DNA of 64,000 nt. Source: Pisolithus tinctorius (Eukaryota > Basidiomycota > Agaricomycetes > Boletales > Pisolithaceae). The DNA is taken from assembly GCA_024663395.1 (NCBI GenBank), contig JANFAH010000079.1, forward strand, positions 1 to 64,000. The letters are read 5' to 3'. Positions 11,708-21,860 of the stretch are shown here, in pieces. Each line of letters opens with the position of its first letter. Within the stretch, counting starts at the first letter, position 1. The notes under the pieces are model-generated. The model ran no database searches, was not told the DNA's origin, and saw nothing but the letters and a program-made list of their open reading frames with translations. The position numbers were made by a program, and so were the translations under genes.

Positions 11708-13525
11708 TGTGAGTCAAAGTGAGGTTCAGTGGTGGAAACCAACCAAAACCAACACAAAAGACAAAAAGAGCAAGTGGTGGTGTGCCTATGCGGTACCTAG
11801 ATGGTAGAACCTTTGATTTGGGTGGGTTTTTGTGAGCTACAACACTCAAAGACAAGTGCTGAGGATTGGGGATGCTCCTGACAAAGAAGGAGCAGGAATG
11901 TGAGAGGATGTGATGGGGTAGACTGCTGTCAGCCTACAGATGGATGGATGATGACTTAATTCGATGTCCTAGGCTGCACTGATCTCAGGAAGGGCTTGGA
12001 GCAAAGTATATTGATGATAGACAATGATAAGTGAAGTAGACAATAGCTAGACCCTTAATAAAGTCTCAACTATCAAAGCTGACAAATGATTTACTGAGAG
12101 ATGATAAAATGTGAGCAAGAGGGGCTCTCTGATGTCTTCTTTTTTTTTTCAGCTATCTAAGTACAGTGATTTATATACAGTACAGGGGCATTGCCTATGG
12201 AAAACAAGGTGCAAACACTTGGTAAGTGATTGGTAACTGATGAGTAAGGAATGTAAGCAATGGGTAATTGTCTTAGAAAGCATTGGTAAGCATTGGTAAG
12301 GATAAGTAAGCCAAAAAGCGAAGAATCAGTAAGCAAGGTCAAAAGATTGGTAAGTATTGGCAATAGGTGAGTCAAAGACAGTCAGAATGTCAAAGTATGA
12401 GTCAAGTAATGTCAGGAACTGGGAAAGCACACTGGAATCACATTAGGGGGAGGCTGTGCATGTCACATCTCGAAGAGATCTCCTTTGGGCCAAAGTGGGA
12501 TGACAGAGAGGCAGCACTGATCTGATGCTGATATAGTACATCCAAAAGCAGACAGGGTGAGTCAGATGTCAACAGGGGTCAAGCTTTGGGGGTCTGTGGG
12601 GTGACAGGAGCATAGGGGATTGCAACTTTCCCCCCCAAACCATCCTCTCAGTGAAGCAAATAGATACTTCATGAATGAGGCTCTGTTGGAAGAGAGGATG
12701 AAGGGGGAGCATCTTCTGCTGTATCTTGCAACAAGGAGGCAAGATGTGCATCATACTTGTCATGGATGCGATCAGGGAGAGTGGAGAACAGTAGATGATA
12801 CTGTAGCTGTCACACTTTTGGGAGAATGATGGATGAGACTGGTATGAAGATGTTGCAGGGAGCAGGGAGGAAGGATCCATATGCTTCTTGGACTGGAGAG
12901 ACTGAAACAACCACATAAGACCTTTCCATATGAATGACAGACCTGAGGCAACCAAAGAATGTCCTCCTAGAGGTCATACTGACAAGAAGAACATGCTGTC
13001 CAAGCTGGATGGGCTGGGAGGGGGCAGATGAGGATGGGATGTACCAGGACACTTCAGGACAGAAGCTGGTAGGAACTCCTGGTAGATATATGTAGCCATG
13101 GTCCCTAGCAAAGGGGACAAGAGAAATGATTGACATGGGGGTGGCCATATCAGAAGAATTAGCAAAATGAGCATCTTTTGGAGGGAGTGCTGTAGAAATG
13201 TGTGGAGTGTGCAGATCCTCTCCAATTTTGGAAGGTAGGATTGTGTGGCTGAGCACTACAAGCGAGTGTGGGAATGGTTTTGGTATCTGCAGAAATGGCA
13301 GAGATATGTCAAAAACTGGAATGCCATACACAGGCACTTAAGAATTTTAACCAGCACTTAACTCACTTTCTCCTTTTCTTTTCTTTGGCATTGACAACTC
13401 ATTCTTGTGTGAGGGATGACTGCTGGCATTTCTGGCTGTCCTTCCTCGCATGAGGGCTATGGTCTTCATCTCCATTCATCAGCTATATCCATGTCCACCT
13501 CACCAAACACCTTTGGTGTGTGACA
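11708..13525 (-). mobile_element. E2: LTR-like non-autonomous element in A1 integrase
   Basis: It begins TGTGAGTCAAAG and ends TGTGTGACA, flanked by CCAG (11704) and CCGG (13526), a 4-bp duplication with one transition. Removing it rejoins the integrase reading exactly as in A2 near 25270. A minus-strand TATA (CTGTATATAAA) lies near 12170. A minus-strand ORF of 175 codons (12810-13337) is the longest intact version of the conserved E reading frame. Confidence 0.8.
12810..13337 (-). CDS. Conserved hypothetical ORF of family E (best copy)
   Basis: I do not recognise this protein. The 175-codon minus-strand frame contains HTILPSKIGEDLHTPH, HGYIYLPGVPTSFCPE, LLVSMTSRRTFFG and SFLPAPCNIFIP. The same stretches recur in E3 (53221-53778 and 53606-53884) and, with frameshifts, in E1 (7098-7545). 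After the stop the same frame continues with LLFSTLP and LLQDTAEDAPP, matching the E3 ORF end, so the ancestral protein was probably about 240 residues or longer. It has no transmembrane run and no known catalytic motif that I can see. Conservation over three copies could reflect coding constraint or only recent common origin. Confidence 0.4.
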   Translation of the reverse strand: MPVYGIPVFDISLPFLQIPKPFPHSLVVLSHTILPSKIGEDLHTPHISTALPPKDAHFANSSDMATPMSIISLVPFARDHGYIYLPGVPTSFCPEVSWYIPSSSAPSQPIQLGQHVLLVSMTSRRTFFGCLRSVIHMERSYVVVSVSPVQEAYGSFLPAPCNIFIPVSSIILPKV

Positions 13526-14918
13526 CCGGCCTCAGGACATTTGTCAAAGACTATGTCTGGTCTTGCATGGCCTGCACTTGGGCTAAGGTTCCCCACCATC
13601 AGCCTTATGGCCTTCTCAAGCAACTTCTGGTGCTGGAGAAACCATGGAATTCCATATCTATGGATTTCATTGAGCACCTCCCAGCCTCATCCAGCTTCAT
13701 GGCCATCCTTGTAGTAGTTGACTGGCTTGCCAAGCAGGCCATTTTCATCCCAACCCACAACACCATCATGGCCCCAGAACTTGCCAAACTCTTCTTACTC
13801 CATGTCTTCTCTAAGCATGGAGTACCAGCCCATGTAACCTCAGACTGAGGCTCAGAGTTCATTTCTCACTTCTTCTGGTCACTTGGTAAGGCCTTGGACC
13901 TGCGTCTACATTTCACATCAGGCTACCACCCCAAGGGTGATGGTCAGACTGAATGGACTAACCAGACCCTGGAACAATACCTCTGAGTGTACTGCAACTA
14001 CCAGCAGGACAATTGGGCCAACCTACTACCTTTGGCTGAGTTTGCTTACAATAATGCCCCTAGTGCCACTACCAGTGTCTCCCCTTTCTTTGCCAATAAG
14101 GGATACCATCCTAGTATCTTGGTGTACCTGGAGCATGATCTCACCTCTGCATGGGCTTGTGACTATGCAGTCAACTTAGACTCACTGCACCAATACCTAT
14201 GTGAGGAGATGACTCTCACCCAACAATGGTACCAAGGCCCAGCTGATGCCAAATGCATGCCAGCCCTGGACTTCAAGGTTGGTGACCAAGTATATGTCAA
14301 AGCCAAGTACTTCCAGTCAACCTGGCCTTCCAAGAAGCTCTTGGAAAAGAGCCTTGGACCATATCCAGTCATAGCTCAGGCCAGTACCCATTCATTCACA
14401 CTGTGCCTGCTGGACTCAATGTGTGCAGTCCATCCAGTCTTCCACATCTCCCAACTTGAGCTGGCCATCCCTAACACTGTCCCAAACCAGACTCAGCTAC
14501 CACCCCCACCAGTTGAAGTTGATGGTGAACTAGAGTTTGAGGTGGCTGAAATCCTTGACTCCAAGGTTGACTGGTGTCACTGGTGTTGGCTTCAATACTT
14601 AGTCCATTGGACTGGCTATGAGGGGACTGACGAAGAAACTACTTGGGTACTCACCACTGAGCTAGACAATGTGTCTGAACTTGTAAAAGAGTTCCACTCC
14701 TGTGACCCTGGTAAACCCAGCCCTTTCTGATAAGGACTGGCCTTGACTGGCTGTGATTGGCCTCAGTTTTCCTTTCTGTTTCCTATCAGTATCTAGTTTT
14801 CCTTTGATCTCTTACTTACCTTGTCTTTTCTTCATTGTTCCCCTTACTTTACTGTATGAGACTGGACACCAGACATGACATTTGCAAAGGAAGAGAAGAA
14901 AGGGTCCTACACTAAGGC

Positions 14919-15979
14919 CTACTTGGCTTCAGACATGTCCTCATCACCCTCCCCAGCCTCCCTACCCTTGGTCTGCAACCACTCCACCTCCTTGTGCATC
15001 TTGTTGGTGTTGAGTTCAGATGAACCCAAGTCCAATGGGGAGACTGGCATCCTGTATCCATACAATTCATCCAGAATCACTTCAAGGGCATCAGTGATCC
15101 AGCCTGAGTTGTTGACTGTGGTTTTATGCAGGTTGTAGAGGCTAGCCAGGTTGTTGGCTATCATCCCTGTGGTGTTGATCAATCATTCAAGCTTCTCTTC
15201 TAAGCCTGAAAAGTACCCTGCACCAGCCTTCCTTGCCCCACTCCCACTGGCCTTGGGCTTGTCAATGTCCAGCACCTCGACTGACTTTGATTTTGCCCAC
15301 TTCTTCTTGCTGGGCCTGGGCTCAGGCAACTCTTCATTGGCCTTCTGCTTCTTCCCCTTGTCAACCTTGGTAGTGGCCTTGGGACCAGTCTTGGTGTCCT
15401 TCCTGTCTCCAGGCCACTGGCACTTGCCCTTTGACTGGTTGCACCATATGCAGGTGACCTGCTTCTTATTACCATCCATGAGAAACTCACAGACAGTCTT
15501 TGCCTGGGTACAGTGGGTACAGCTAAGAGTGGGCTTCAGACAAAACATGCAAGAGTAGAAAAGGTTACTCACCTGGGTTCCATGACCACCTTTTCCACCC
15601 CAGCAGCCTCACTACTACCAGCCCCAGCTTCATCACCCTTCTCGGCCTTGGCCTTATGTTTTTGCTCAGCCTCCTTCTCCTCCTCAGACCTACACCTCCT
15701 CTCCTCCTTGCATGCCCTCTCTTATTTGGCCTCACATGCTGCCCTCTTGGCCTCAACCCTCTCTCTCTCCACCCTTTCGGCCTCCAGCCATGCCTGCTCC
15801 TCCCACCAGGCTTGCTTGGCTGCCTTGCACCACTTCCTCTCTTTGGCCTTGGCCCTCATTGTCTCTTCCTCATTGTTGGTGTCATACTTGATGGCATCAT
15901 CCAACACCTGGGTCCAGTCAACCATGACCTGGCCTTCACTGTTGTTGTCAGTTGTGGTGATTGGTCTTGAATCAGACAT
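14919..15979 (-). pseudogene. A1 antisense accessory gene (coiled coil, Zn2Cys6-like cluster), damaged
   Basis: The gene runs against gag-pol between pol and the 3' LTR. Exon 1 (15573-15979) starts MSDSRPITTT and encodes an Arg/Glu/Lys/Ala-rich coiled coil; a stop lies near 15722. The intron (15523-15572, 50 nt) has donor GTGAGT and acceptor CTTAG. Exon 2 (14919-15522) has cysteines spaced CX2CX6CX12CX2CX6C (CTHC...CEF...CIWC...CQW), which is the spacing of Gal4-type Zn2Cys6 clusters, then Lys-rich segments, a helical stretch (NNLASLYNLHKT) and an acidic tail. The role is unknown; DNA binding or regulation of the element is inference. Partners in A2, B and C show it is an established part of these elements. 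Confidence 0.7.
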
Positions 15980-16116
15980 GATGGTTGAGATACAAAGAAA
16001 AGACACAAAGGGCTTAGTGGCCCACAAGTATCATTTTTTCAAACTCAGACAGTTTTCAGACTCAGCCTACCACTCTCACAGGGGTCTCATGGGTTCAACC
16101 CCTAAGAGGGGGATAC

Positions 16117-16610
16117 TGTCATAGTCATGTCTTGACCCCAGCTGGACTTGGCCTTGTGTTCACTCAGTCTGGCCTCAGCCTCATCAATCCCTTATCCCCA
16201 GATAGTCTGGTGTGGTATACACTGATTTGCAGTGTGTGTCACTTTGGTCAAACCCTGCCCAGTCTTGTCCCCAGTCCACCCTGTCCTGGCCTCTGTTGTC
16301 TTTGTCATACATTACTAATACTTGTCTTACCAATTGTCTTAGCAATCTTTGTGAGACTGGCATTACCAGTCTCTGTACTATAGTTGCCTCTAGTATATAA
16401 ACCCATAGATACTCAGCCTGTATCTCCTCAGTCTGAAATCAAATAAGTTCTATCTGTAATCCTTGGCCTCAGACTTGGACTGTGAGCCACACAAGGGAAT
16501 AGTGCTGTAGCCTCAGTCACTAAGTCTGATCAGTCCACCCCCTGTACCTTTGTCTTTCCTCCTGACTCTGACCCCTTGGCCTCACACCCACTTTGGTCTC
16601 TGGTCCAGTG
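16117..16610 (+). repeat. 3' LTR of A1 (right end missing)
   Basis: It starts TGTCATAGTC after the purine-rich tract and matches the other A LTRs up to GGTCTCTGGTCCAG. The last roughly 50 bp, ending AACTTGACA in other copies, are missing; the TGTAAG segment follows directly. Confidence 0.85.
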
Positions 16611-17057
16611 TAAGTTAGGTATTTAGCAAACCTAGGGACTGCAGGGGACTCCTAGGGCTTGATAGGAATGGGTCTAGTTTGACCCAAAGGGACTCTGAGC
16701 TTGGATTGGTGAAAAAGAGACAAATGAGTGACTGGAGTTGGTCAAAATGAATGGAGTGGGGAAATGAGTGAATAATGGCATCTGGAGGTCATCTGGGAGT
16801 GCTTCAGTGAGGGCTTGTCACAGTCTCTCTTTCACAGTCTTGGATTTTGCAGTCTTCGCAGTCTGGTTCTTCCTTCCTTTTTTTTGTTGTGTACTGTAGA
16901 CCTACACTAGTGTGCAAAAATGCTGACTAAGCTACCAAAAATGCGCCACAAAGGTAGGCTAAGTATTACTAATGTAAATCAAAGCAAAAACACAATAGAA
17001 AGGATAAAATAATTAAATCACCTCAGTAGGGAGTACTTATTCCCTACACCAGATGTC

Positions 17058-17460
17058 AGTCACTTTTTGTCATGTACTCTTGTATTCCCTAGAATAGTGT
17101 AGATGTAAGTAAAGCATCTTGAAATCAAAACAAACCTCTGAGCCGTCAAGCTCAGTACATGCACTTGCTGCGCCTTGTCTCCATTGAACACCACTTCTAG
17201 CCTTGCATGGACATCACTCTGCATTCAGTGCCATCATCGTTGTCTCTTGTATCATGATTGTCTGGGTGTCAGTTGCTCTTTGTCAAATATAGCCATTTCC
17301 CCTAGAATAGAGTATCTGTAAGTAAAATGCTATGGAATTGAAATGAAACCTTGGGCCTTTGAGCCCAGAACCCATGCTTGTCACACTCCATTTCCATAAC
17401 ATGACACTTCTTATCCCATATGGCTGTTGATCTGCACTAAGTATCATTGTCATCATTGTT
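17058..17460. repeat. Diverged tandem duplication, about 200-bp unit
   Basis: The unit starting near 17067 (GTCAGTCACTTTTTGTCA, CCCTAGAATAGTGTA, GTAAGTAAA, CACTTC) recurs near 17268 with the same order of blocks (GTCAGTTGCTCTTTGTCA, CCCTAGAATAGAGTA). Identity is moderate. No gene is visible in it. Confidence 0.5.
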
Positions 17461-17861
17461 GCTGTCACTCTGTTCAATGCTGCTTTCACCCTCATTCTGG
17501 TTGCTGTTGCTCAAAACTGCAGTACCTTGCACATGGTATGTCATTCACCCCATTCTTCACATCCTTTGATTGCTGCGATCTTGTGTAGTCAGCCTATAAT
17601 GCTAGATTTGTCAGTATGTAGTACTACTGTGTGCACTGCCTTGACGTGCAGAGCAGTCACGTGACTCTGCTTAGTCAACACTGCTGGACTTTCTGTACAA
17701 GTCCCAACATTGAGTGTGTGCATCAATTCACTTGATGAATCCTTGAATAAAACATTTATTGCTGACACTGTGCAGCTGTGGAATACTTCGAGTGCAAGGG
17801 CATCTATCCTCACTGTGTGCCTCAACATTTCGACCTGTAAAGACTCTTCCAGTGGCTGCCT

Positions 17862-18788
17862 TCATGTGACAAGCCTCAATGGCTCCTCAATCTTGATCCT
17901 TCTTGCAATAACCTTTGTCTCAGTATGACTTATGCACTGTGGTGCTCTGTGTGAGTCAGTGATCTCTTTGTATGCCAACCTTTTTGTTTCAAGACTGCCT
18001 GCGAGTGTTTTGAGCTCTTCAACTTCAACTCTTGTGGGTTTTGCATGTTCTTCAAGCCTTTCTGTTTCAAATTCAAGTGGAATCTTTGACATGAATAGGT
18101 CATTGGTTAACTGATGCATATTTCTGCTGACTGCAGGAACTCCGAGGCTGCCTCTTTCATTGCCTTGACCTCCTAGATAGGACTCCTTGAATTCAATTGG
18201 GACCTTCATATTGTGTGGTTCCTCCACCAATGCTGGTTTGACCTGCTCAAGCTCTACCACTTCCTGTAACTCAGTAGTCAGTATTCCATTTGTACTTGAA
18301 GAAAACTCTCTTGTCTCAAAACAGGTTGCTGTGGCTGCTTTGACAAGCCTGCCAGGGCTTTGGTCCTCACTGTTTGTCTTCTCAGGTGGGCTGTGTGGCT
18401 GCACATGACTTGTCAAAACTAACTTTGGTACTTTCTCATATTCTATGTATCCTGACAACTCTGTAGATCCCTGCATATTGGTCATCAGCGAGTCATGTGC
18501 AGGCATAGTTGGAAAAGACCTAATAGGTAGTTGTTGCTTGTCTGAACTCAATTCTTGGTTGCTTTGAGGCTTGTAGTAGTCTTCCATGCTCATTTGTGCT
18601 CGCTCTGAGCAAAACCCTTTGCATAGTAGTTGTGTAGCTGCATATGTTACTTGCTGCTTGGGCCATGGATCATCTGAATGTTGCTGTTGATCATTGCACC
18701 GCATTTTCCGAATGATTTTGCACCAGAATTCCTTGTCAAAACCCTGTAAATAAAGGCATCCAAGTTCATCAGCCTCAAGTTGCTTCAA
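17862..18788 (-). pseudogene. Gag-like ORF of the reversed LTR remnant
   Basis: The 308-codon minus-strand frame begins KQLEADELGCLYLQGFDKEFWCKIIRKM, here shortened to its key parts LYLQGF and FWCKII, which resemble the end of a retrotransposon capsid domain. Upstream, the minus strand to about 19330 gives further capsid-like segments with stops and frame changes. The C-terminal two thirds are Glu/Ser/Thr-rich and low in complexity. No zinc knuckle and no protease are seen. Assignment to gag rests on weak similarity and on the flanking LTR-like ends, so a host-derived fragment cannot be excluded. Confidence 0.4.
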
Positions 18789-19921
18789 AACCCAAAGATA
18801 TGTTGCTAAATCTAGAAAATAAAGTCTGTAGATTGTCAGTTCTTCCTCTGTATGAATTCTCTTCTTGCTTGGCTGTCAATGAGGCTGTAGAGGTCATTCC
18901 TCAAATACTGTCAATCCATTTTCCAGGACCCAGGATACAAACATGCAATAGCCACCATGAACTTGGGCCAAATCAACTGATCTTCAATGAATTCATACCA
19001 TGAGTCAGAGACTTTGCTGCCTGCATACCAGCAAGCCCATTTTGCCCATTCTTGGTCATTGAAGCAATTCTTGCACTCGCAAAGACTTCAAACCTCTTCG
19101 AAATACCCAAAAAGGTCAGATATGCACCCTGAGAACCATGGTGCATCCCTCGAATGCCTCAGTGGCATTCCCTCGAGCTCTCTCAGCGCATTCTCATGGC
19201 TTCTTCGCAAAAATTCGACTATTGATTTTCCTTTGGACTTGCTTCTCAGCTTGAGGGATCTTCAACTCAGATACTTGCTTGACATTTGCTGCTTGAAAGA
19301 TAGCTCTGAAAATTTCCCAAATTCCTGAGTGTAGACTGTAGCTAGAATCGAAATTCTGAACACTTAGCTTGTCCTACTTAATCCAGCAAAAATTTCATTC
19401 AGTGATAAAAGGGTGGCTTCTTTCCCCAAAACAGACAGAACCCCCCTTGTGGGTGGGCTCCAGATGTAGGAATAGGTAATAAGAAGTACCTAGAAATAGT
19501 AATTGTCAATTAGTGGGTGAGTATATTGCACTTGACCCAAAAGGGAGATTCTGTTTTGGAGAAAAGAAGTGTAGTAAAGGTGTAAAAATTGCGAACTGAA
19601 ACAAATACTCAGCTCTGCCTGTGCAATACCTTCTGCCAGTCCTCCTGGCACCTTGGGTACTCCCCAAAGTAATAAATCTAACTTCAAAAACTCGCCAAAT
19701 TGTGAGATGAAATCACCCTACTACTGGGGGCCTGTGACATGAACTGGTAAACTGAACTTGCACAAACACAGTGCACATGCTTAGTCAGTAACATGACTGC
19801 TCACCACTAAGTCCAGTGGTACAGACACAAAAACAAATGCAAGAAAACAAAACAAGTTCCCTGACCCCTAAACTCCTGACCAAGACAATTTCTCCTAGGG
19901 AACTCAAACCCATTCCCTACA

Positions 19922-20420
19922 ACATGCACTGCATGGTCCAGTGCCTGGACTGTTTCCTTTTTGGGGTGTTCTATGTTACCCATTTGTATGTCCTCTGTCT
20001 ACCCTTCATTTGTCATCTAGGAAGTTTTACTTGAAAATTCCTGGGTCTCTGTATGTCAGTTCCAATTCCGGTTACTGTACCTCCATAGTAGTATAAAAGC
20101 ATGTATCATACTCCACCATTCCTCAGTATGAATATCAACTTAGTTCCTACTCCTTCTGTCTCCATCTTCTGTCTGTCAGAGTTATCTCTGACTCTCTATC
20201 TGTACTCTCCCTCTGAAATACAAGGGCTGAGATTGTGCAAGGGGGTAGCACATGAGCTAAACCTGATTCCCTCAATCTGTTCACCTTTGTCTTGGCAGAC
20301 TTCATTCCTGCCACCACTCTGCCAGTTGGAGTTCTGTTCCCTTGTGTCAGACTTGCTTCTGAACCACTCTCTAGACTTTGTTTAGCATCAGAGTTGGTTG
20401 GAGTAGGCACAGACTTGACA
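19922..20420 (+). repeat. Truncated family-B LTR (sense plus)
   Basis: This matches the reverse complement of the B LTRs at 37257, 41975 and 50236, from GCATGGTCCAGTGCC through the TATA-like AGTATAAAAG near 20091, the start AGTATGAATAT near 20126 and the end GACTTGACA at 20420. The first roughly 200 bp of the LTR are missing. Confidence 0.8.
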
Positions 20421-21531
20421 CTCTTCTTCAAAACATTGATTGCCACATAGAAGATTTGCTAGGGAAACAGTTCATTGACAGCCATCTGGTATTGGACACA
20501 TGCACCTTGGAGATATCAGCCAGCTTGTTACCATCTGAAAAAGTGACATGAATAACTTGGTTGAAGTGTGAGGTTTTGCCAGCAAGGAAAACTTGCAACA
20601 CTGTCATTGTCAAAGGTGAGAAGTGACAACATTCACAGCAATTGTTTGTCAAACAGTGACTCACTACTTCTTCACATTGGCTTCAATCTGTTGCCCAAGT
20701 GCCTTTACAATCACCTTTAGGTCCCCAAAGATGTGCTTGCCCCAAAAACCATGCCCATAATGCAGCTGGTCAAAGCTGCAGGTGAGGTGGAGATCAGAGA
20801 ACCCAATCATCCAGAACACATTTTGCATCCCATTAAATATTAGTTTGTTGACAGTGATTTGTCAGTGGAAACTTACTTCAATCAGTCATAAACCTAACCA
20901 CTTCAGCAATTCTTCACCTTTGACTTGATTCATTGCATGAACACATAATGCATCAATGCCCTGGGTGTGCATACAAGGTTCAAAAGTCCTGGAGAGGTCA
21001 TGGAGTAGCTCTGATGGTACAAGACATACAGGGCAAGGGCATTTGCCACTGTGACCATGAGTGAGTGCCATCATGCATCTGTAGTAGGCCATTGAGTTAG
21101 TTCAAAATTGGCAGACAGTATCATAAGACTCAGAAAGAGCCAATGGGTAACCTTGTCATGTGAAGATGTATGTGCATACCCAGTCTTCAACTACTGCTCA
21201 ATCTCCAGAAGTAACTTTTTGAAAGATTTGTGCCAAACGACACGCTTGAGGGTTGTGTAGCCTAGCTTTCCCTCTTCTTCAGCATCTTCAGGGACCTGAA
21301 ATGTTCTTAGTCTATATGAATATCTAAACAGTGGATGTCATTCACAATAGGCAGCCAGCCAACAATGGTACCCCTGCCAACAACATTGCTATTCTGAATC
21401 TCAACTGGTAAGTTTGCACAGAGCACGACAATGGGGTAACTCTTGGTAGTGCCAAAAGATGATAGGTTGGACTTGTCAGCATAAAGGATCAGGCCAAACA
21501 GCACAGTGTTCTTGATATCTGGTAGACTCAA
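20421..21531 (-). pseudogene. Plavaka/CACTA-type transposase fragment
   Basis: The minus strand encodes, in order, ILYADKSNLSSFGT, CANLPVEIQN, VGWLPIV, EDAEEEGKLGY, LKRVVWHKSF, MALTHGHSGKCPCPVCLVP and SELLHDLSRTF, which are hallmarks of the Plavaka family of agaricomycete CACTA-like DNA transposons. Frames shift several times and stops interrupt, so only a decayed internal fragment remains; the terminal inverted repeats and both protein ends are missing. It abuts the middle of A2 gag at 21534, so it either replaced or was joined to the lost 5' half of A2. Confidence 0.72.
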
Positions 21532-21533
21532 CT

Positions 21534-21860
21534 AGCAACAATAAGTCCAGAGGCTCTGGCAATAACAGTCAAGCCAAGACTGGCAACAACAACAACTCCA
21601 GGTCTTCCCCAAAGCCAGGCAATAGTAATAGCAGCAACTCATCCAAGCCCAAGCCTAGCAAACTTGGAAAGGATGGGAAGCTCACCCCAGAAGAATGCAA
21701 GCATTGCATCAAGCACAATCTCTGCATGTTCTGTGGAGGCCCTGGCCACTTTGCTGAGAAGTGTCCCAAGAAGACCAGAAAGGCCAAGGCTCACACTGTG
21801 GCTACCACTGAAGCCACATCAGCCTTGGGCTTGGGTTCTACCCCTGAGACAAAAAAATAG
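21534..21860 (+). pseudogene. gag: A2 gag, 3' part only
   Basis: Only the nucleocapsid end remains: a Ser/Asn/Lys-rich linker and the zinc knuckle CMFCGGPGHFAEKC near 21724-21765. It ends at TAG (21858-21860) directly after seven A (21851-21857), the same proposed -1 frameshift site as in A1. The 5' half of gag is absent. Confidence 0.8.

Larger units (their letters stand above)
9197..14730 (+). pseudogene. pol: A1 pol: protease, RT, RNase H, integrase, chromodomain (broken)
   Basis: Protease lies at about 9256-9840, with the active-site triad changed to DPG ([10 protein letters not shown]) where A2 has DSG. RT carries [10 protein letters not shown] at about 10498-10527; RNase H follows (ETDASDYA, DKELLAIFEAF). 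The integrase zinc-binding and catalytic region is split by E2 at 11708-13525 and continues at 13530. A chromodomain-like end (about 14520-14700: YLVHWTGYEGTDEETTW) follows. Stops in place of Arg or Gln, for example SD*GSEF near 13845 and PPH*EYD near 10000, show the element is dead. The pattern of CGA to TGA and CAG to TAG fits cytosine deamination. Confidence 0.85.
5026..16610 (+). mobile_element. Ty3/gypsy chromovirus A1 (degenerate, with two E insertions)
   Basis: Order: 5' LTR (split by E1), primer-binding site, gag, slippery site, protease, reverse transcriptase, RNase H, integrase (split by E2), chromodomain, antisense accessory gene, purine-rich tract (AAGAGGGGGA before 16117) and 3' LTR. 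This domain order defines the chromovirus branch of Metaviridae. Many TGA and TAG codons stand where related copies have Arg or Gln, so the element is dead. CpG is almost absent, in contrast to element D. Start and end have no matching target-site duplication, because the region right of the 3' LTR is itself rearranged. Confidence 0.9.
16611..19921 (-). mobile_element. Remnant of a reversed LTR element with gag-like ORF
   Basis: The left part (16611-17057) begins TGTAAGTT and ends ATTCCCTACA; the right part (19471-19921) begins TGTAGGAAT and ends ATTCCCTACA. Both look like LTRs read on the minus strand, starting TGTAGGGAAT. Next to the right one, the minus strand reads TCTGGAGCCC, a plausible primer-binding region. 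A gag-like minus ORF lies between. The two ends are not clearly alignable along their length, and no reverse transcriptase is seen, so the composition is tentative. Confidence 0.45.

Noticed and set aside
13840..13850. Possible recoding of TGA in the many gypsy frames with in-frame TGA
   Set aside because: The TGA codons sit where related copies have Arg (CGA), other stops and frameshifts are also present, and host genes use TGA as stop (for example CFIm25). Decay explains it.
16607..17061. Solo LTR with a clean CCAG duplication inside the A1 3' LTR
   Set aside because: CCAG does occur on both sides of TGTAAG...CCTACA, but the rest of the A LTR does not follow on the right, so it is not a simple insertion; the match of four bases may be chance.
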